Positions 61,632 to 64,000 of a stretch of 64,000 bases of DNA are shown in pieces. Positions within the stretch are counted from its first letter, which is position 1; every line of letters begins with the position of its first letter. The DNA lies in assembly GCA_951394045.1 (NCBI GenBank), contig OX595987.1, positions 4,216,001-4,280,000 on the forward strand. The letters are read 5' to 3'. The notes under the pieces are model-generated. The model did no database searches, had not been told where the DNA came from, and was given only the letters and a program-made list of their open reading frames with translations. A program made the translations under genes and the position numbers. The DNA is from Nitzschia sp. DOCU1 (lineage: Eukaryota > Bacillariophyta > Bacillariophyceae > Bacillariales > Bacillariaceae).

Positions 61632-64000
61632 CTAAAAGATGGGCTCATCGTTGGACCACTGACCATCATGTCGTATCGAGCCATCAATAAATGTTTCGAC
61701 TCCTTGGCCGTGGGCCTTTCCCGCCATCCACTCGCCATGGTAGCACCGCCCGTCAGCCCACGAACAAGTTCCGACGCCATTGTACCGCCCTCCCAGCCAA
61801 CCCCCTTCGTAGCGTCTGAAATACAAATGTGAGGGTAAGGGAAAACAACAAGGCACTATCAATACGCACTGGTCTTAGAACTTACCCGCCGTCCGCAAAC
61901 TGATAAATGCCGAAGCCTTCGCGCTGGCCGTTGACAAAATCTCCATCGTAAAGTGATCTGAGCAAATTTCAATATCAAGGACAGCACCGGTGAGAAGTTT
62001 TCTGAAACCGCGATCACTCTCTCGTCATTACATTATTTCTTACCCGTCTGGCCAAATAAATGTGCCCTTCCCGTGTCTCTTGTCGTCCTGAAATTCACCT
62101 ACAACGTGCTTGAGCGACGACTGGCAGGTGGTGTTTTGTTCACGGCAGCTTTCAAGTACGTACCGTCATAAACTCGGCCGTCCGCCCACTTGTAAACGCC
62201 TTTGCCTGCGAACGCGAACAACAGATCATTTGTGAGAACACGTGACGCCTATCTCAAACTTGATAGCGCCGTGGTATCTCACCTTGGCGATGATCGGACG
62301 CATACATCCCTGCGAACATAAATTACAAGACAAGACTGAGAGAACGACAAACGCGCATATGGTTAGATCGATAGCGGCCGAGGCCTTAGTACCTTCATAT
62401 GAATCGCCATTAGAGAACTTGGCCTTGCCAAAGCCATGCCAGCGGCCATGACGCCTAGCAGCAAAAGAGTGAGGCTACGGAAGTTACGACGACAGCTTGA
62501 TTTCACCCAAAGCATAGCCAATTTAGCACTCACCATTCCCCGTCATACATTCGACCTGGTTCCGCGTATTGCATTCGACCTGCACCATGAGGCATCCCAG
62601 TCGAAACTAGCACCACTCCTGAATATATTCCCTTGTCGCCGTATGGGTCGGCAAGGACTTTATTTGTAACTTTTGCCCGATCTTCTCCAAAAGTACTCGT
62701 TTGCGTACTTTGGTTATCCCCAACCGTGAATTGAGACGAGATGGGCATGTCGTAGGTGCTACGATTACGACTTGGGACGTCTTCTTCATTACCCGAGTCG
62801 GGAGGGCGCATTTGACGTCGACTTTTGTCGCCCCCCGAAGATGCACCACTTTCGGATGATTCCTCGACTGTTTTGGTCGGCACCGGCGTGGGTGAAAAGG
62901 CCTCTAGAACAATGTCTTGTTGAATTGTTGGTACTGCTTCGGATAACGGCGTAGTTCTTGGTGGTGGCTTCTTCATGCCTTGCAATGGAATGGGATTCGG
63001 TTCTGCTCGCTGCTCTATCGAATGATTGAGCTTTGTGCCCATGCCCTTGCTAACGGGAATGCGGCTTCCGCCCGAAAAAACACTTTCTTCGTCATGATCC
63101 CAGGTAATTTCCGACATTCTAGTCATTTGAGAAGCTTGAGGAACCAATGTAGGACGAGTGGGAACATCGATTGTGGTCACGTATCCTGTTGGAGCGGCCG
63201 CTGCTACCTGTTCGCGCCATCGCGACTGGCCATTGTTGGTGGGAATGGGAACACCCTTGAAATGAGTGTCGTTCAAATCTTCAGTATGCTCTGACTGATT
63301 TTTCAATGGTAAATCTTGTCGTTGTTGAGAGGGTACGGTCATATTGGCCTTGGTGACTAAAGGATTCTGGAGTTTTTTCTTCTGCTCTGGGTAACCCTGC
63401 TGGAGGGCTTCTACATCAGTGACACGGGGGGGAGTCACCAATCCTGAATGTTCTCTTCTATAAGAATCGTTGGGCCTCGATTCGGCAGAAGAATTTCTTG
63501 CTTCTCTTAATGCAGCCTCATGGGCTAGTTTCAAAGCTTGCATATCAATTCGATGCTTGTCGGCCGCGACTTGGATACTTTCGTATAACTGCTTCTTCTG
63601 CGCTATTTCGGCTTGTAGTTTCAAGTCTTGAATTTGTAGAGCTTGGGCATGTTCGGCATTTATCTTTTGCAGTGTATATTCCAATTTGGTACTTTGCAAC
63701 TTTTCCGCCTGTAATTGTTCTTGTGTCGCCTCCAATTTGGCCCGAAGCTGCGACAATTCCTCTTCTCGTTGTCGTAGCAGCGACACCAGAAAAGCACTTC
63801 CATCGCCTCCACCTCCACCTCCATAGGAGTACTGCTGATTTTGACCGTAGAAGGGAGAAGGATAGCCGGGGCTAGGGGGGCCAGGAGGCCCTGGAGGCCC
63901 GGGAGATGGAGGGCTATAATTATTCTGCCCCCTGGCGACCCCATTAGGGCTCCCCCGAGCCACATGGTTGCCAACCGACGAGTTTGAATCTGTCGACTGA
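61632..64000 (-). CDS. Coiled-coil MORN-repeat protein, seven exons, 5' partial
   Basis: Minus-strand exons are >64000..62534, 62454..62393, 62309..62283, 62205..62164, 62098..62044, 61957..61886 and 61815..61632, all GT-AG and phase-consistent. The frame is open to the window edge, so the 5' end lies outside. Order: Gly/Pro-rich part (PSPGPPGPPGPPSPGYP), a coiled coil from SAFLVSLLRQREEELSQLR, a disordered part, the leader DPYGDKGIYSGVVLVSTG, then about seven MORN repeats such as YDGEW-RHGRWHGFGKAKF and YEGGWLGGRYNGVGTCSW, ending HDGQWSNDEPIF. It is a paralog of the gene at 37112. The small exons 2-7 sum to 442 nt, exactly the length of that gene's single second exon. Confidence 0.88.

Overview
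The window looks like nuclear DNA of a diatom, most likely a pennate species. This is inferred from gene content, not from a database match. Several genes carry short GT-AG introns. The protein families are ones I associate with diatoms: a CRAL-TRIO-like protein fused to a DUF6824-like domain, a family of ankyrin proteins, large MORN-repeat proteins with Ser/Thr-rich linkers, and a secreted lectin-like protein with a PSxxPSxEPS linker. No bacterial operon structure, rRNA or convincing tRNA was seen.

Layout. 0.8-2.8 kb: a three-exon CRAL-TRIO/DUF6824 gene. 4.0-9.3 kb: three head-to-tail paralogous ankyrin genes. 10.5-11.4 kb: a two-exon gene whose paralog, with the same intron position and phase, lies at 56.5-57.9 kb. 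12.0-12.8 kb: an unknown gene. 13.1-16.6 kb: a complete Tc1/mariner/IS630-type transposon with about 220-bp terminal inverted repeats. It carries a DDE transposase and, in convergent orientation, a 523-residue coiled-coil protein. 17.4-18.3 kb: an unknown gene. 20.4-23.2 kb: a large intronless MORN protein. 23.6-26.3 kb: a multi-pass membrane protein on the minus strand. 26.9-27.5 and 32.6-33.1 kb: a pair of short TPR-like paralogs, the second apparently decayed. 28.9-29.8 kb: a broken fragment of ATP-dependent phosphoenolpyruvate carboxykinase, followed by a ~146-bp satellite array (30.3-31.7 kb) built around a perfect hairpin and then a 41-bp tandem repeat. 34.3-36.1 kb: a protein kinase. 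37.1-39.8 kb: a coiled-coil/MORN protein. 40.2-43.2 kb: a Ser-rich protein with repeated R-R/K-x-S motifs. 44.0-45.4 kb: an unknown single-span membrane protein. 46.1-49.3 kb: a mostly gene-free stretch with duplicated blocks. 49.3-50.7 kb: the secreted lectin-like gene. 51.2-54.2 kb: a Crypton-like tyrosine-recombinase element with an AT-hook and a PHD-like zinc finger, bracketed by a 12-bp palindrome. 54.36-54.57 kb: a 0.2-kb MITE. 54.9-56.4 kb: a PRCC-like protein. 58.6-59.1 kb: a small NTF2-like protein. 59.9-60.7 kb: an unknown protein. 61.6 kb to the right edge: a seven-exon coiled-coil/MORN gene, 5' partial, paralogous to the 37-kb gene.

The genes do not form one pathway. The shared themes are local gene duplication (ankyrin, MORN, TPR-like and the two-exon family) and insertion of at least three unrelated kinds of mobile or repetitive DNA. 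The strongest candidates for something undescribed are the two-gene mariner-type transposon with its coiled-coil partner and long promoter-like inverted repeats, and the zinc-finger Crypton-like element. Both the mariner-type element and the MITE appear to have inserted at CTAG.
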